Of a stretch of DNA of 64,000 nucleotides, positions 62,764 through 64,000 are shown one piece after another. The stretch comes from Streptomyces longhuiensis (GTDB taxonomy: Bacteria > Actinomycetota > Actinomycetes > Streptomycetales > Streptomycetaceae), in NCBI RefSeq assembly GCF_020616555.1, contig NZ_CP085173.1, positions 8,696,001 through 8,760,000 of the forward strand, given 5' to 3'. The notes below the pieces were generated by a model that worked only from the letters and a program-made list of their open reading frames with translations, was not told the origin of the DNA and searched no databases. Numbering within the stretch: position 1 is the first letter of the stretch; the number at the start of each line of letters is the position of its first letter. The position numbers and the translations under genes are program-made.

Positions 62764-63927
62764 ATGGGGACGGGGGAACAGGGCAACGGGCGGCAGGCGT
62801 GGCTCGACCGGTTGATCAGCCGTCGCGGAGCCGTGGCGCTGCTGGCCGGGGCGGCGGGGCTGGTCGTTCTGGGTGCGGTGTTCGTCGTGCTGCCGGGGGT
62901 GGTGGTCGGCCACGATCTCGCCGGGGCGAGCGTCGCCGCGCAGGACCGCCTGAAGGCGGTGAACGACGTCCGTACGGCGCTTCTGCAGGCGGTCGGCGGT
63001 CTCGTCGTACTCTTCGGCGCCTACGCGACATGGCGGCAACTGCGGGTGAGTCAGGACGGTTTGCGTGCCACCCAGGAGGGCTACGTCACCGACCGGTTCA
63101 GCCGGGCGGTCGACCAGCTCGGCAGCGACAAGCTGGACGTGCGCATCGGTGGGCTGCACGCGCTGTGGCGGATCGCGGAGCAGTCGGCTCGCGATCGCGA
63201 GGCCGTCATCTCCATCCAGGCCGCGTATCTGCGTACGCACCTGCCCTGGCCGCTCACCGGTCCGGAATCGCCGGCGGCGGACATACCCATCAACGACATC
63301 ACACCCCTGGAGACCCGTGCAGCCGACGCCCAGGTGGCGCTGACCGCACTCGGCGTCCTGTGTCAGCACCGGGAGCAGTCCTGGGTCAATCTCAGCAGCA
63401 CCGACCTACGACGGGCCGACTGCGACGGACTGTGGTTCCCCGAGGTCAACCTCGACCGCGCCTGCCTGGAGGCGGCGGGCCTGTACCGCGCCAATCTGAC
63501 CCAGGCGTCCCTGGTCTCGGTCAACCTGCGGCACGCCGACCTCACGACGGCGATTCTCCGCAGGGCTCGCTGCACCCTGGCCGACCTGCGGGGCGCGAAG
63601 CTGGTCCAAACCGACCTGCGTGACGCCGACTTCACCGAGACCGACCTGCGTGAGGCGAACCTGCGCAAGGCCGACGCCCGTGGCGCGGTGTTCCGCCACG
63701 CCGACCTGCGCATGGCCGACCTGCGCGGCACCGACCTGACAACCGCAGACCTCCTCGAAGCACGCCTGACCGGCGCCGTGACCAGCGAGCTGACGCGCTG
63801 GCCCGCCGGCTTCGACCGCTCGGCCGCCGGCGTCGTCGACACCGATGACCCAGGCCCCGAGCCCTCACCCCTGCTCCAGCCACCGACGATGACGTGGCCG
63901 GTGCCGCCGCTGCGGTCCATTCCGTGA
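62764..63927 (+). CDS. Membrane-anchored pentapeptide-repeat protein
   Basis: About 387 residues. Two membrane helices occur near residues 23-50 (VALLAGAAGLVVLGAVFVVLPG) and 72-88 (LLQAVGGLVVLFGAYATW). A cytoplasmic linker (TDRFSRAVDQLGSDKLDVRIG, LHALWRIAEQS) is widespread in such proteins. From about 205 to 345 come A(D/N)LxxA-type pentapeptide repeats forming a right-handed beta-helix (DLRRADCDGLWF, LYRANLTQASL, DLREANLRKAD, DLRMADLRGTDL). Function unknown; some pentapeptide proteins mimic DNA. I prefer ATG 62764 as a leaderless start; ATG 62758 is upstream in frame. Confidence 0.88.
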   Translation: MGTGEQGNGRQAWLDRLISRRGAVALLAGAAGLVVLGAVFVVLPGVVVGHDLAGASVAAQDRLKAVNDVRTALLQAVGGLVVLFGAYATWRQLRVSQDGLRATQEGYVTDRFSRAVDQLGSDKLDVRIGGLHALWRIAEQSARDREAVISIQAAYLRTHLPWPLTGPESPAADIPINDITPLETRAADAQVALTALGVLCQHREQSWVNLSSTDLRRADCDGLWFPEVNLDRACLEAAGLYRANLTQASLVSVNLRHADLTTAILRRARCTLADLRGAKLVQTDLRDADFTETDLREANLRKADARGAVFRHADLRMADLRGTDLTTADLLEARLTGAVTSELTRWPAGFDRSAAGVVDTDDPGPEPSPLLQPPTMTWPVPPLRSIP

Positions 63928-63963
63928 CTCCACGCGGCCGCGCCGGGGATCGCACCCCACGGC

Positions 63964-63994
63964 GTGGTGCTCACCGGCGACCGGTGAGCACCAC
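63964..63994 (+). terminator. Strong hairpin at the right edge
   Basis: GTGGTGCTCACCGG (63964-63977) pairs perfectly with 63981-63994 across a 3-base loop, 36 bases after the pentapeptide-repeat stop. It may also serve a convergent gene beyond the window. Confidence 0.75.
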
Positions 63995-64000
63995 GGGAAC

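Noticed and set aside
1..64000. Search for tRNA, rRNA, CRISPR, IS elements, integrases and att sites
   Set aside because: None was recognised by eye. The only tandem repeats seen are the short GTTCCCGCC units at 36186 and the paired palindromes at 16103.

Overview
The window is very GC-rich, with strong third-position G/C use, frequent GTG starts, dense co-directional operons with ATGA overlaps, and typical actinobacterial families (tandem TetR, GH92 with extra C-terminal modules, Hanks kinase, DraG-like hydrolase, PucR). It is chromosomal DNA of a Streptomyces or very close relative. No rRNA, tRNA, IS element, integrase, phage gene or CRISPR array was seen, and no gene-free stretch exceeds about 300 bases.

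Region 1 (1-12240) is nitrogen and amine catabolism. Leftward genes encode ornithine aminotransferase (cut by the left edge), a DDAH/arginine-dihydrolase-like enzyme, an Lrp regulator and a PucR regulator. Diverging from pucR is a tight rightward operon: a fused gamma/beta urease subunit, UreC, a YtcJ-type amidohydrolase, an MHS transporter, a ThDP enzyme and an aldehyde dehydrogenase. The urease lacks nearby accessory genes, has a shortened beta part and has Val in place of the flap Cys.

Region 2 (12270-29112) is mixed. It holds a small membrane protein, a HAD hydrolase plus ACAD10/11-type dehydrogenase plus TetR unit, a secreted GH92 alpha-mannosidase with two perfect palindromes inside its 5' coding region, an NhaA antiporter fused to a DsbA-like domain, an ADP-ribosylglycohydrolase, a Ser/Thr kinase, a two-RCK membrane protein, a TPP-riboswitch-controlled HMP transporter with ThiD, and a frameshifted nucleotidyltransferase.

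Region 3 (29195-57579) is the most notable part: a 28-kb catabolic island. It contains an alkyl sulfatase, alcohol and aldehyde dehydrogenases, two acyl-CoA ligases, six acyl-CoA dehydrogenases (one presumed heteromeric pair), two crotonases, a two-part MaoC hydratase, two SDRs, three thiolases, a class III CoA-transferase, a TesB thioesterase, an importer, and a regulator with two TetR DNA-binding domains. An 18-bp element (AAGTKA-N8-TAAC) recurs at five promoters in the island and, more weakly, beside the regulator. Five of the six copies sit on recognisable -35/-10 promoters. This points to one regulon that releases sulfate from an alkyl (possibly branched) sulfate ester, oxidises the alcohol to an acid and degrades it by beta-oxidation.

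Region 4 (57638-62703) is a sugar-acid module: an ACS-type importer, divergent from an IlvD/Edd dehydratase, a DapA-family aldolase and a FadR-type regulator. The window ends with a membrane-anchored pentapeptide-repeat protein that appears to be translated from a leaderless transcript.
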